A DNA stretch of 64,000 nt from Deinococcus aerophilus (GCF_014647075.1 NZ_BMOM01000017.1:12356-76355); one strand, 5' to 3'; shown: positions 38,582-48,392, counted from the first letter of the stretch. Numbers and translations: made by a program. Notes: generated by a model not told the origin, from the sequence alone.

Positions 38582-39202
38582 ATGTCCCGCACCGCTTCCG
38601 TTCGCAGAAACGTCCTTCTTGCCGCGCTGCTCGCGCTGGTGGCCCTGCTGACGGTTCTGCTGTTCCTTCCCCGTCAGGGGGGAGGCCGGGGCCCCGCCGA
38701 AGCCAGCACCGAGGTCCGTTTTGTGCGCGAGATGATCCAGCACCACGCCCAGGCGGTCGACATGGCCACCCGCATCCGCGAGCGCAGCCGGGACGAGGCC
38801 GTGCGCACGCTGGCGCTGGACATCATGCTCTCACAGCAGGAGCAGATCGGGCAGATGCGCGGCTGGTTGACGCTGTGGGGCCGGCCCTGGGGTGGGGTGG
38901 GCATGGGCGCGCAGCACGCCCTGAGCATGGGCATGGCCTCCCCGGAGCAGGTGGCCGCCCTGGACACCCTGCCGCCCGCCGAGGCCGACGTGGCCTTTTT
39001 GCAGCTCATGACCCGCCACCATCAGGGGGCGCTGCAGATGGCCGGGCCCGCCGTGGCCGCGGGCGTGCGCCCCGAGGTGCAGGCGCTGGCCCGCCAGATT
39101 CAGGCGGGTCAGGCCGCAGAGGTCAGAACCATGACGGATATGCTGCGGGCGCGGAATGCCGAGCCTCTGCCCCCCCCATCAATGGGCGACATGCAGCACT
39201 GA
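38582..39202 (+). CDS. DUF305 family exported protein
   Basis: A 206-residue protein with an N-terminal signal or anchor (NVLLAALLALVALLTVLLFL) and a four-helix ferritin-like DUF305 domain. Both halves carry the His-rich signature: FVREMIQHHAQAVDMA and FLQLMTRHHQGALQMA. The Met/His content suggests copper binding in the periplasm, as proposed for other DUF305 proteins. The -10 box fixes the start against longer in-frame extensions. A strong terminator follows. Confidence 0.88.
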   Translation: MSRTASVRRNVLLAALLALVALLTVLLFLPRQGGGRGPAEASTEVRFVREMIQHHAQAVDMATRIRERSRDEAVRTLALDIMLSQQEQIGQMRGWLTLWGRPWGGVGMGAQHALSMGMASPEQVAALDTLPPAEADVAFLQLMTRHHQGALQMAGPAVAAGVRPEVQALARQIQAGQAAEVRTMTDMLRARNAEPLPPPSMGDMQH

Positions 39203-39227
39203 GGAGGGCTGAGCAGGCATGAACAGC

Positions 39228-39268
39228 ACAGGAGGGCGGTGGCCCCATGCCACCGCCCTCCTGTTTTT
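39228..39268 (+). terminator. Terminator of the DUF305 gene
   Basis: A perfect 15-bp stem with a 7-nt loop followed by TTTTT. Confidence 0.9.
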
Positions 39269-39296
39269 CGTCATCAGCTCTGTGCTCTGGCCACCT

Positions 39297-39602
39297 CTAC
39301 CACTCCTCGTCCAGCACCTCGCTGCGGCCCTCGCGTCTGGCCTTGCGCCGGGCCTCCTTGCCCTGCTTGCGCTTGGGCCGGGGCGGCAGGGCCAGCTCAT
39401 AGCTGCGCGCCGGGTCGCAGGGAGCCGGGTACTCGCCCAGCGTTTCACCGGGGTCCGCGCTGCGCAGATGGCCGGCGAGGTGCAGGTGGCGCTCGCCGCA
39501 GTACGGGCAGTCGTCCACCACCCAGAACATCACGCGCGTGCCCGGCATGTCACGCAGGGTCACGAAGGCGGTGCGCGGGGTGCGGCGGTCCTTTTTGCCC
39601 AT
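39297..39602 (-). CDS. Small zinc-ribbon-like hypothetical protein
   Basis: A 101-residue basic protein. A single CPYCGERHLHLAGH motif near residue 33 could bind a metal with its Cys and His residues. The C-terminus is strongly basic (RPKRKQGKEARRKARREGR) and may bind nucleic acid. The start ATG 39602 has a TAGCCT box 8 nt upstream. No family is assigned. Confidence 0.6.
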   Translation of the reverse strand: MGKKDRRTPRTAFVTLRDMPGTRVMFWVVDDCPYCGERHLHLAGHLRSADPGETLGEYPAPCDPARSYELALPPRPKRKQGKEARRKARREGRSEVLDEEW

Positions 39603-39648
39603 AGGCACCGAGGCTAGCGCGGCGGCGGCTCCAGATCTGTGGCGTCCC

Positions 39649-40017
39649 TCAGCGTTCGAACCACGCCGGATCCTTCTGAATCACGCAGAAGCGGTTGCCG
39701 TCGGGGCCTGTCAGCACGACATAATCCGCGTCCGGTTCATAGCGCCACTCCACCCGCCGCGCGCCCAGGGCCATCAGGCGGGCCACCTCCGCCGCCTGAT
39801 CGGCGGCATACAGGTCCAGATGGTGCCGCCGGTGACTGGCCGCCTGGGAAGTCACGCGCTTGAGGGCGAGTTGCACGCCGTGGCCCTCACGGGGCAGAAG
39901 TACTGCCCAGTCGGCCTCCGGCGCCTCGCGCGGAACGCAGTCCAGGGCCGCCCGCCAGAAGGCAACCCCGCGCGCCACATCTTCCACTCCCCAGACGATG
40001 GAGCCGACCCTCAGCAT
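39649..40017 (-). CDS. VOC/glyoxalase-fold protein
   Basis: A 122-residue vicinal-oxygen-chelate domain protein: starts MLRVGSIVWGVEDVARGVAFW, with RRHHLDLYAADQAAEVARLM in the second half and the family ending LTGPDGNRFCVIQ. Either a metal enzyme or a binding/resistance protein; the substrate cannot be told. An upstream ATG at 40038 is possible, but the domain begins at 40017. It follows the GNAT gene by under 40 bp on the same strand, so the two may be one operon. Confidence 0.8.
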   Translation of the reverse strand: MLRVGSIVWGVEDVARGVAFWRAALDCVPREAPEADWAVLLPREGHGVQLALKRVTSQAASHRRHHLDLYAADQAAEVARLMALGARRVEWRYEPDADYVVLTGPDGNRFCVIQKDPAWFER

Positions 40018-40055
40018 CCCGCCACCGTTCCCCTGCACCTGCCCGGCACCGGGCG

Positions 40056-40913
40056 CTACGCCTCCTCTTCTCCGTCCCGCAGGTACGTCACGATGCTGCG
40101 GCAGTGGGTAAAGCCCGAGCGGGCGTACAGCGCGCGGGCCGGGCGCATGTGGTCGTGTGCGCGCACCCGCAGGGTCTTGATCTCGGGACGGGTGCGGGCC
40201 TCGGCGGCGGCCAGGGCCAGCAGGGCGCGGCCCAGTCCCTGACCGCGCTCGGCGGGGTGAACCGCCAGGTAGGTCACGTCGGCGCGCGCCTGCTCGGCAT
40301 TGAACTCCAGTTCTGCAAAGGCCACCGGGCGCGCGCCGCGCTGCAAGGCGATCAGGCGCACGTCGTCGTCTGCAAAGTGCGCGTCGTACTGCTCGGGGGT
40401 CCAGTCCAGACGGCCAGCCCAGGCGTCCTCGGCGGCGCGGAACAGGGCGCGGTACTCGGCGATGGGCAGGGCATGCACCACCCCACAGTCCGGCGGCACG
40501 GCCGCCGCCCGTACCTGGTCCAGCGGCGCGGCGTAAAAGGCCGTGCTGTGCATGGGCGTGAAATCTGCCGCCTCCAGCGCGTCCCGCACAGGCTGGTTGT
40601 CGCGGGCGCAGAAGGCGTAAACCGGCAGCCCGTCGGTGTGCCGGGAGGCCTGGGCCAGCAGGGCGCGCAGGTTGCCGCCCTCACCTACCGGTCCCTCCAG
40701 CACCAGTCCGTCGCGGAAGGGCGAAAGGGCGCAGTAGGCCTGCACACCGTCCTCGCCCTCATCCACCAGACACACGCTGTCCTCGCATTCGAGTTGCAGT
40801 TCGCGCACGTCCCGGGAATCGGGAGCAAAGACCTCGCGCTCGGGGGAATCGTCCATCCAGTGCAGCAGCGCAAGCAGGTCGGGAAGATCGGTGGCCCGCA
40901 GGGAACGGATCAT
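40056..40913 (-). CDS. GNAT family N-acetyltransferase
   Basis: A 285-residue protein with a C-terminal GNAT domain: ARADVTYLAVHPAERGQGLG (acetyl-CoA loop QGLGRA, about 230-240), followed by LRVRAHDHMRPARALYARSG. The N-terminal half (about 1-140) is probably a second, degenerate GNAT fold. Substrate unknown. GGAGG lies 8 nt before the ATG. Confidence 0.82.
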   Translation of the reverse strand: MIRSLRATDLPDLLALLHWMDDSPEREVFAPDSRDVRELQLECEDSVCLVDEGEDGVQAYCALSPFRDGLVLEGPVGEGGNLRALLAQASRHTDGLPVYAFCARDNQPVRDALEAADFTPMHSTAFYAAPLDQVRAAAVPPDCGVVHALPIAEYRALFRAAEDAWAGRLDWTPEQYDAHFADDDVRLIALQRGARPVAFAELEFNAEQARADVTYLAVHPAERGQGLGRALLALAAAEARTRPEIKTLRVRAHDHMRPARALYARSGFTHCRSIVTYLRDGEEEA

Positions 40914-41044
40914 GGGGAAAACCTCCAGCTCAGGAGAGGGGCGGCGAGCAGGTAACGCGGTCTGGCCTCGGCTGCCCCCAGCCTAGAAGGTGGCCCGCGC
41001 ACTGTCTGGTGCGCGCCTTACGCCGCTTCCAGCCCTCTTCGTGC

Positions 41045-41050
41045 TATGCT
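41045..41050 (+). promoter_or_regulatory. -10 box of the leader before the DUF4258 gene
   Basis: TATGCT; predicted transcript start about 41057, that is about 150 nt before the gene. No good -35 is visible. Confidence 0.4.
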
Positions 41051-41085
41051 CGGCCCATGCCCTGAACAGGGTACGCCGCCTGCCT

Positions 41086-41129
41086 CCCCACAGACACGAA
41101 GCCGTGTTTGAGGGGCCTTTTCCTTTTTT
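41086..41129 (+). terminator. Terminator inside the DUF4258 leader (attenuator or sRNA end)
   Basis: CCCC-A-CAGACACG, a 4-nt loop, then CGTGTTTG-A-GGGG: 12 bp with one A-A mismatch and one G-T pair, followed at once by CC and TTTTCCTTTTTT. It lies between a -10 box and the gene start. The strand GCCTCCCC at its base (41082-41089) can instead pair with GGGGAGGC at 41172-41179, which would break the terminator. Confidence 0.6.
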
Positions 41130-41206
41130 GGGGCCAGGTGACGTTCAGGCCTCCCAGAACAGAAGGAGGGTGGGGAGGCCGGCGGTTTTCGGGAGGTGTT
41201 TTCGCC

Positions 41207-41890
<684 letters not shown>

Positions 41891-41926
41891 GCCCTCTTCC
41901 CCGGACCCTGCAGACGGCTGGCGTGT

Positions 41927-42223
41927 TTATTTGCGCCAGCTGCCCAACCACAGGTGCCCCTGATTGGGGTACAACGTGACCTTGTCGACGTAGCAGTACA
42001 GCCAGTCCTCGTCCGGCTCGGCGCTCTGCACCAGCGGGTGTTCGGTGGCAAGAAAGTGCGCGCTGGCATGTCTGTTCTTGGATGAGTCACAGCAGCCCAC
42101 GTGGCCGCACTCCAGGCAGAGGCGCAGATGCACCCAGGAGTCGCCCAGCTTCAGGCATTCCTCACACCCGTGGGCACTGGGGGTAACTTCGCGGATCGAA
42201 TTGAGGTGGGTGCAGGTGGACAT
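41927..42223 (-). CDS. UBP-type zinc finger protein
   Basis: A 98-residue protein that is almost only a UBP-type (ubiquitin-hydrolase type) zinc finger: CTHLNSIREV, then GCEECLKLGDSWVHLRLCLE, CGHVGCCDSSKNRHASAHF and TEHPLVQS, with all expected Cys and His ligands. Bacterial versions are of unknown function. AGGAGG lies 6 nt before the ATG, and a TACACT box at 42269-42274 is the likely promoter. Confidence 0.85.
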   Translation of the reverse strand: MSTCTHLNSIREVTPSAHGCEECLKLGDSWVHLRLCLECGHVGCCDSSKNRHASAHFLATEHPLVQSAEPDEDWLYCYVDKVTLYPNQGHLWLGSWRK

Positions 42224-42437
42224 AGGGAGCCTCCTGGCGAGGTCGGACACGAATATGAAGCGTTCCTCAGTGTAGCGCGCCGGGCCTGCACGCGGCCCAG
42301 CAGAATGCAGATTCCCGGCAACCGGGACCACTGCCATCCCAGGGGCACTGTCCACACACACAGGCCGTCAGACCTGCCCGCGCCCCCAGCCGGCCTTCAT
42401 CCGGTAAGCCCGGCACAGTCGGCGGCCCCGGCGGGCG

Positions 42438-42443
42438 TATGTT
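42438..42443 (+). promoter_or_regulatory. -10 box, leaderless promoter of the MFS gene
   Basis: TATGTT, 6 nt before GTG 42450; it supports the GTG start. Confidence 0.5.
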
Positions 42444-42449
42444 GAGCAG

Positions 42450-43769
42450 GTGTTCGCGCGTGCCCAAGCGTGGCGCACGCGTACCTTCAGCGCGCTGAGC
42501 CACCCCCACTACCGCCGTTACTGGTTCTCGCAACTGCTGTCGCTGGTCGGCAGCTGGATGCAGGCCACCGCCCAGCAGTACTTGGTGCTGGAACTCTCGG
42601 GCGGCAGCAGCGCGGCGCTGGGCTGGGTCACGGTCGCGCAGTTCACGCCCAGCCTGCTGCTGTCCATGTTCGCCGGGGCCATGGTGGACCGCCTGCCCCG
42701 GCGCCGGGTGCTGGTCGCCACCCAGCTCGTGCTGCTGATCACCGGGCTGACGCTGGCGGTCACCACCCATATGGGCGTCGTATCGCTGCCGCTGGTGATG
42801 GCCCTGGCCTTCGTCTCGGGCTGTGCCAATGCCTTTGACATGCCCGCCCGCCAGAGCATGGTGGTGGATTTTGTGCCGCGCAGCGCCGTGTCGAACGCGG
42901 TGGCCCTCAACAGCCTGTCGTTCAATGTCAGCCGCACACTGGGGCAGGCGCTGTTCGGCGTGGTGGCGGTGCTGGGCATCCGGCTGCTCGCAGGGGGAGA
43001 CGCGGGCAACATCTCCCGTCTGGCCCTGCCGTTTTACCTGAATGTCACCTCGTTCGCAGCCGTGCTGTACGTGCTCGCCACCCTGCCGTTTCCGGCGCGG
43101 GCTGGGGCGCGGCGCGGCCGGGTCCTGGATGACATTGGAGAGGGCCTGCGCTACGTGCGCGGCACCCCCAGCGTGCGCAACGTCATGCTGCTCGTCGGGG
43201 CCCTGAGCCTGACCGTGATCAACTTCAATGTGATCATCCCGTACTATGCCCGGGTGGTGTTCGGGGCGCGCGAGGCCACCTTCGGCCTGCTCTCGGCGTC
43301 CTTTGGCATCGGGGCGATGGCGGGGGCGCTGTGGCAGGCGAGCAAGCCCAATCCCCTGCGCAACCTGCGCTACGGCGCCGTGATCCTGATCGTATCCAGC
43401 GTGGTCCTGGCACTGACCCCCGGGCCGCTGCTCGCCGTACCGGTCTTGGCGGCGTGCGGTTTTGGCATGCTCAGCCTGCTGGTCAGCGCGAACAGCTCCG
43501 TGCAGTTGACCATTCCCGACCACCTGCGCGGGCGCGTCATGAGCCTGTATTCCTTTGTGCTCGTCGGCATGGGGCCGCCCGGCGCGCTGCTCGCCAGCCG
43601 CCTGATCGACCAGGAGGGCCGCCTGGGCTCGCGCTGGGGCCTGATCACCCTGAGCGTTCTGGGATTGCTCGCCCTGCTCGCGCTGTGGCGCCGACTGCCC
43701 CGCCAACTGGTGCCTCCCGAGCCGGCGGAGGGGCCCGAGGTCAAGATCCAGGCGGTTTCCGCCGACTGA
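42450..43769 (+). CDS. MFS transporter, EntS/MFS_3 type
   Basis: A 439-residue 12-helix exporter. The N-terminus HPHYRRYWFSQLLSLVGSWM is the MFS_3 signature, followed by the cytoplasmic loop DRLPRRRVLV and FDMPARQSMVVDFVPRS in the second loop. Proteins of this type export siderophores or macrolide-like drugs; the substrate here is unknown. Start GTG 42450 follows from the -10 box. Confidence 0.87.
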   Translation: MFARAQAWRTRTFSALSHPHYRRYWFSQLLSLVGSWMQATAQQYLVLELSGGSSAALGWVTVAQFTPSLLLSMFAGAMVDRLPRRRVLVATQLVLLITGLTLAVTTHMGVVSLPLVMALAFVSGCANAFDMPARQSMVVDFVPRSAVSNAVALNSLSFNVSRTLGQALFGVVAVLGIRLLAGGDAGNISRLALPFYLNVTSFAAVLYVLATLPFPARAGARRGRVLDDIGEGLRYVRGTPSVRNVMLLVGALSLTVINFNVIIPYYARVVFGAREATFGLLSASFGIGAMAGALWQASKPNPLRNLRYGAVILIVSSVVLALTPGPLLAVPVLAACGFGMLSLLVSANSSVQLTIPDHLRGRVMSLYSFVLVGMGPPGALLASRLIDQEGRLGSRWGLITLSVLGLLALLALWRRLPRQLVPPEPAEGPEVKIQAVSAD

Positions 43770-43851
43770 TCCGGCTTACAGAGGCTGAGGGGGCCACGGG
43801 ACCGGGGCCCGCGCTGCCCCTCCCATCCGCCTCAGCCCCTGGGCGGACTGT

Positions 43852-43857
43852 TATGCT
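43852..43857 (+). promoter_or_regulatory. -10 box, leaderless promoter of a 53-residue gene
   Basis: TATGCT, 6 nt before ATG 43864. Confidence 0.5.
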
Positions 43858-43863
43858 GCGTGC

Positions 43864-44025
43864 ATGGTTCCGGACCGACCCTCTGAGCATTCGCACGCGC
43901 TGATGACCTGGACGCTGATCGTGATCGGCATCGGCGCGGTCATCGGCATCGGCACCGCCGCCGCGCTGCTGGCGCGCAAGGACAGGCCGCTGCACGACGA
44001 TCCCGACGCGCCGCTGTTCATCTGA
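43864..44025 (+). CDS. Small single-span membrane protein (53 residues)
   Basis: A short frame with a polar start (MVPDRPSEHSHALMT), one hydrophobic helix (LIVIGIGAVIGIGTAAALLA) and a charged C-terminus (RKDRPLHDDPDAPLFI). The glycine-zipper pattern in the helix could drive self-association. A leaderless promoter precedes it and a hairpin follows, so it is an independent unit. No family is known. Confidence 0.65.
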   Translation: MVPDRPSEHSHALMTWTLIVIGIGAVIGIGTAAALLARKDRPLHDDPDAPLFI

Positions 44026-44055
44026 CCCGTGTTCATCTGAGTTTCTGCCGCAGGC

Positions 44056-44092
44056 TGGGGGCAGGCCGAGCGCACCGTCCGGCCTGCCCCCA
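44056..44092. terminator. Hairpin between the small membrane gene and the permease gene
   Basis: A perfect 13-bp stem (TGGGGGCAGGCCG and its complement) with an 11-nt loop between converging genes; no T run on either side. Confidence 0.55.
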
Positions 44093-44112
44093 CCTCTGAA
44101 CCTGTTGCGGTT

Positions 44113-45861
44113 TCAGAACGGCCAGACACGCGGAATGATCAGCAGAGCCACCACAAAGGTCAGCAGCGTCAGCCCCGAGCCGACGCGCACAAAATCCATG
44201 AAGGTGTACCGGCCGGGGCCGTAGACGAGCATGCACGAAGGCTCCAGCGGCGTGATGAACGAATTGCTGGCCGCCACCGTGATGCCAATGATGAAGGGGC
44301 GCGGATCGTAGCCCAGGGTCTTGGCCGTGCCGATGGCGAGGGGCAGCATCACCAGCGCCGCCGCCTGGTTGCTCATGGGCTGGGTCAGGGCGACCGTGAC
44401 CAGGAACAGCGCCGCGAGCAGTCCGTAGGGCCCCAGCGGCTCCAGCACGCCCGAGAGCCCACCGGTCAGGACGCGGGCCGCCCCGGTGGATTCAAAGGCC
44501 GTTCCGAAGGCGAGCATGCACGCGACGAGCACGATGATCGGCCACTCGACCGCGCCGTAGGCCTCCTCCGGCGAGATCAGCCGGAAAACCAGACACAGCG
44601 CAACGGCAGACACCACCGCGACGGCCAGCGGCACCACCCCGAAGGCCCCCAGGCCCACCGCTCCGACGAACAGCGCCACCGCGAGCGGCGCGCGGCGCGG
44701 ATCACTCTGCCGGGTGGTCAGGTCGCCCATCACGGCCAGATACTCGCCCAGCGAGGCAATGCGGGCTGCGCCGCCCTGCACGAGCAACACGTCCCCCACC
44801 TGCACGCGCAGCCGCCCCAGGCGCTCAAAGTGCCGGGCGCGGCGGTGCAGCGCCAGAACCGAGACCCCGTAGCGTTCGCGGAAGCGGGCCTCCTTGAGGG
44901 TGCGGCCCAGCAGCGGCGAGCCGGGCAGCACCACCGCCTCGACCAGCCGCACGTCCCCGTCCTCGCTGGGGACCATCCGCAGCTTCTGCTCGGATTTGCT
45001 CACCACGCCCAGGGTGCTCTTGCCCGACAGGATGCGTTCGGTGGGGCCCTCCACCGCCAGCGTGTCGCCTTCCTCCACCACAAACTCGGCGCTGGGAGCG
45101 TACAGGGTCTGCGAGCCGCGCCGGACCGCCACCACCGTCAGGCCGTGGTCCCGGCCCAGCCCCGTGCCGCGCAGGGTCTGCCCCACCAGCGGGCTGCCCG
45201 GCTGCACCGTCAGGTCGGCCAGATACGCGCGCAGCGACTCCTCCAGCGCAGCGTCCCGGACCGGCAGAAGGCGCGGAGCGATGAAGAACAGGTACAGCAG
45301 CCCCACCACCGCTATGGGCAGGCCCACCCAGGCCAGCTCGAAAAAGCCCAGCGGGCGCTGCCCGGCCACCGGCAGCGCCCCGGAGACGACCAGATTGGTG
45401 CTGGTGCCAATGATGGTGACGGTGCCGCCCAGAATGCTCGCGAAGGCCAGCGGCATCAGCGCCCGGCTGGCACTGATGCCCGCCCGGCGCGAGACGCCCG
45501 CGACCACCGGCAAAAAGACGGCGGTGGTCGCCGTATTGCTTGTAAAGGCGCTGATGCCCGCCACCGTGCCCAGCAGACCGCGCAGCATGGCGCCGGCATT
45601 GCGCGCCCGCCGCGCCAGCGTGACCCCGATCCACTCGATGACGCCGGCGCGCAGCAACACGCGGGTCAGGATGAACAGCGAGGCCAGCGTGAGCACCGTG
45701 TCGCTGCCAAAGCCGGCAAAGGCCTGCTGGGGCTTGATCAGACCGCTCAGCAGCAGCGCCGCGAGCAGGGCCAGGGCCGTCACGTCTACCGGCAGCCACT
45801 CGGTGGCAAACAGCACCAGGGCCACCACAAACAGAATCAGAATCAGCGTGACGGGGTCCAC
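44113..45861 (-). CDS. SLC13/DASS-type permease with two TrkA-C domains
   Basis: A 582-residue inner-membrane carrier of the divalent anion:sodium symporter group. About ten membrane segments in two halves surround a central cytoplasmic part (about 205-365) with two RCK/TrkA-C domains (VQPGSPLVGQTLRGTGL; VLPGSPLLGRTLKEARF). The paired Ser/Asn motifs SNTATTAVFLPV and MSNQAAALVMLP match the two substrate sites. Likely substrates are sulfate or dicarboxylates. Start GTG 45861 with AGGTGA 6 nt upstream. Confidence 0.87.
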   Translation of the reverse strand: MDPVTLILILFVVALVLFATEWLPVDVTALALLAALLLSGLIKPQQAFAGFGSDTVLTLASLFILTRVLLRAGVIEWIGVTLARRARNAGAMLRGLLGTVAGISAFTSNTATTAVFLPVVAGVSRRAGISASRALMPLAFASILGGTVTIIGTSTNLVVSGALPVAGQRPLGFFELAWVGLPIAVVGLLYLFFIAPRLLPVRDAALEESLRAYLADLTVQPGSPLVGQTLRGTGLGRDHGLTVVAVRRGSQTLYAPSAEFVVEEGDTLAVEGPTERILSGKSTLGVVSKSEQKLRMVPSEDGDVRLVEAVVLPGSPLLGRTLKEARFRERYGVSVLALHRRARHFERLGRLRVQVGDVLLVQGGAARIASLGEYLAVMGDLTTRQSDPRRAPLAVALFVGAVGLGAFGVVPLAVAVVSAVALCLVFRLISPEEAYGAVEWPIIVLVACMLAFGTAFESTGAARVLTGGLSGVLEPLGPYGLLAALFLVTVALTQPMSNQAAALVMLPLAIGTAKTLGYDPRPFIIGITVAASNSFITPLEPSCMLVYGPGRYTFMDFVRVGSGLTLLTFVVALLIIPRVWPF

Positions 45862-46095
45862 AGCGGGTCACCTGGGGCCGGAAGGGGAAAGAAAGTCCGG
45901 CGGCCCACACACCGCACCTTGTCACTGCTGTCCTGGCCGCGCTGGACCTCCTGCCCTCCCGCCAGTGGGCCGTCCTCTCCATCAACGGGTCGGGCGTGGA
46001 GGGATCAGATTCTGAAAGTTCGGCAACCTGCCCTCAACCCTCCCGAGTGTGGTGGAGCACCCGCGTTTTCATATGAGAGGCAGCAGAACGCGGGT
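45862..46095. other. Intergenic region with a possible transposase remnant
   Basis: No intact gene. On the plus strand one frame around 45928-46005 reads AVLAALDLLPSRQWAVLSIN and then decays, which recalls the catalytic start of IS4-type transposases. The similarity is weak and could be chance. The promoter of the permease gene should also lie here. Confidence 0.25.
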
Positions 46096-47268
46096 TTACC
46101 CGGAGTTGGGGGTTCGGCCCAGCGTGGCCTTAACGGGCCCCGGTCCGCCCGCCTCTTGTGCCGGGGACCCCGTTCCGTGGCCCAGCGCAAGCCGGGTCAG
46201 CGCCCCGGTGAGCACCTGTACGGCGCGGTCATACTCGGCCAGGTCCAGGCGCTCTTCGGGGGTGTGGTCCAGCGAGCTGTCTCCCGGCCCGTAGGCCAGC
46301 GTGGGCACCGGCCAGCGCCCGGCCACCACGTTCATGTCACTGGTCCCGGTCTTGACCTTGAACACCGGGGTGCCGCCCCCCGCGCGGATGGCCACCCGCA
46401 TGGCCCGCGTCAGCGCGTTATCGCGCGGATGGCGCACCGCCGCCTCGTGCCCCACGAACTCCAGGGTCAGTTCGGGCAGGTCGGCGAGCAGCGCTTCCAA
46501 CGCCCCCTGCGCCCCCTGCGGCGAGAGGTGTGGGGGCAGGCGCAGGCCGAAGGTCCCCGTCGCCCGCTGGATCAGGCCGTCGCCCGCCGCGTGGAGGTCC
46601 TGGATGGTCGCCTGCACGGCGTCAAAGACTCCCGGCCCGGCGGCGCTGGCGGCGGCCCAGGTGCGCACCCGGAACCACGCCTCGGTCAGGTCGTCGGCGG
46701 CGCTCGTGCCCTCGCCCGCCGTGTGGAAGTTTTCCTTGTGGACCGTGGCCCGCACGACCAGGCGGCCCTTGTAGCCCAGGGTCAGGCCCTCCCAGCCGCT
46801 GGGCTCACCGATCAGCACGGCGTCGGGCTGCAGAACCTGCATGATGTGCCGCGCGCCCCGGCTGCTCGGGGCCTCCTCCTCGGTCGCGCCCACGACCACA
46901 AAGCGGGCCGCCGCCAGCGCCTCGGGGGGCAGGGCCGCCACCGCCGCCATGAAGGCGCACAGCGGTCCCTTGGCGTCCACACTGCCGCGCCCGTGCAGCA
47001 CGCCGTGTTCGTCCACGCGCACCGGAATGTCTCCGGGCACGGTGTCCATGTGGCCCAGCAGCGCGACCGTGTAGGCGCCCTTGCCACGCTCGCCCACCGC
47101 GTTGCCCGCCTCATCCACGTGGGCCGCAAACCCGTGGGCCGTCATCCAGCCGGTCAGGAAGGCGGCCACCTCTCCCTCGTGACCGGACAGCGAGGGGCAC
47201 GACACCGCCCCGATCACGAGGTCGCGGGCCGGGCCGCCGGGGAGTGCGCCGGTATGTTGGGACTCCAC
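46096..47268 (-). CDS. lysK: [LysW]-lysine hydrolase
   Basis: A 390-residue M20-family metallopeptidase acting last in the LysW-carried alpha-aminoadipate route to lysine (and possibly ornithine), typical of Deinococcus-Thermus. Metal sites: [11 protein letters not shown] (about 70-80), [23 protein letters not shown] with the catalytic Glu pair, and [18 protein letters not shown]. No other lys genes are in the window, so the pathway genes are scattered. It follows the upstream PH-like membrane protein by 3 bp. Confidence 0.88.
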   Translation of the reverse strand: MESQHTGALPGGPARDLVIGAVSCPSLSGHEGEVAAFLTGWMTAHGFAAHVDEAGNAVGERGKGAYTVALLGHMDTVPGDIPVRVDEHGVLHGRGSVDAKGPLCAFMAAVAALPPEALAAARFVVVGATEEEAPSSRGARHIMQVLQPDAVLIGEPSGWEGLTLGYKGRLVVRATVHKENFHTAGEGTSAADDLTEAWFRVRTWAAASAAGPGVFDAVQATIQDLHAAGDGLIQRATGTFGLRLPPHLSPQGAQGALEALLADLPELTLEFVGHEAAVRHPRDNALTRAMRVAIRAGGGTPVFKVKTGTSDMNVVAGRWPVPTLAYGPGDSSLDHTPEERLDLAEYDRAVQVLTGALTRLALGHGTGSPAQEAGGPGPVKATLGRTPNSG

Positions 47269-47271
47269 CGG

Positions 47272-48252
47272 CTAGTCCTGCGGCGCGCGGGCCATCAGGG
47301 ACAGCAGCCGACCGATCTCGGCCAGGGCGAGCAGGGCGATGGTTCCCACACCCCCCGCCAGCGCCGTCCACAGAGCCGCCAGCGGCTCGCCGCCCGTGAA
47401 CTGGAAGAACGCCAGCAGAACGGCCGCGACAAACAGCACCGCTCCCAGGACGCGCAGGCGGCCACTGAAGCCTTCCACCACCGCCGTCTGGCGGGCCAGG
47501 GCCGTCTCGCTGGCCACGGCGCTCAGGGCCGTGCCCTCGGCGTGGTCCGGCTGCGCCTCGGCCTCGGCCTCGGTAGCCTCCGGGGCCGGGGGGGTGACCG
47601 CTGCGGACGGAGAACCCTGGGGTTCGGCGCGGGAGGACGGCACGCCATCGGGCGCACCTTTGGGCATGGCCGGCGTTCCCTTGCCCAGCGCCACCACCTT
47701 GCCGGGGGTGGGCCGGGCCGCCTCGGCGGCGGGCTTACGCACCGGTCCCGGCGAGAAGCTCGAAGAGGAGATCACCACCGGTTGATCGGGGGACCTGCCG
47801 TCCTGCACGGCGGGGGCGGGCGCAGGCGGGGTGGACGGATCCGCCTGGGATGAGGTGGCCGGTTCAGGCGGTGCAGCCGGCGCGGACCCGAAGGTCTTGG
47901 CGCCGCCCACCGTGGGCGTGGGCGAGGGGGACAGGTCCTTGGCGCGGGCGGTGGCGTCGCGCACCCCCTTGAAGAAGTCCTGCACCTGGGCGACGTCAAA
48001 GCCCAGCAGGCTGGCGGTCAGGGCGGTGCCGGCGGGCGTCTCGACGCGCAACAGGCCCTCCTGGTCACTGTGGATGCGGGTCAGGTCACGCAGGGTAACC
48101 CGCCGCGTTCCGCCGTCATCCTGATAGACCAGCATGTCGCCGGTCAGCACGAACAGCGCGTCGTCACGCTCAAGAGATGTCAGGGCCTGGGCATGGATTC
48201 CACTGGCCTTCAGGGCCGACTGGGCACGTTCACTGGGGGCACGCTCGGTCAT
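47272..48252 (-). CDS. Membrane protein with PH-like N-terminal domain
   Basis: A 326-residue protein of unknown function. An N-terminal beta domain (about 15-95: LFVLTGDMLVYQDDGG, VTLRDLTRIHSDQEGLLRVE) resembles a bacterial PH-like fold. A long Pro/Ala/Ser linker (about 105-230) follows, and two membrane segments lie at the C-terminus (LGAVLFVAAVLLAFFQF and AGGVGTIALLALAEIGRLL). GAGGAG is 6 nt before ATG 48252. The lysK start lies 3 bp after its stop. Confidence 0.65.
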   Translation of the reverse strand: MTERAPSERAQSALKASGIHAQALTSLERDDALFVLTGDMLVYQDDGGTRRVTLRDLTRIHSDQEGLLRVETPAGTALTASLLGFDVAQVQDFFKGVRDATARAKDLSPSPTPTVGGAKTFGSAPAAPPEPATSSQADPSTPPAPAPAVQDGRSPDQPVVISSSSFSPGPVRKPAAEAARPTPGKVVALGKGTPAMPKGAPDGVPSSRAEPQGSPSAAVTPPAPEATEAEAEAQPDHAEGTALSAVASETALARQTAVVEGFSGRLRVLGAVLFVAAVLLAFFQFTGGEPLAALWTALAGGVGTIALLALAEIGRLLSLMARAPQD

Positions 48253-48392
48253 GTTCACTCCTCGGGGTCTCAGCATACCGAGTTCGGGCCGTCGGGCGGA
48301 GCGGCTGCCCGGCCCGGCCCACCAGGGAGCCCCCACCGGGCAGCCTAAAGGGGACTGTACGCCCCCCTCACCCGGACCCCAGGGCGTAAGGG

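Noticed and set aside
44830..47853. A 1007-codon frame opposite the permease and lysK
   Set aside because: Spans three real genes and their gaps with low-complexity sequence only.
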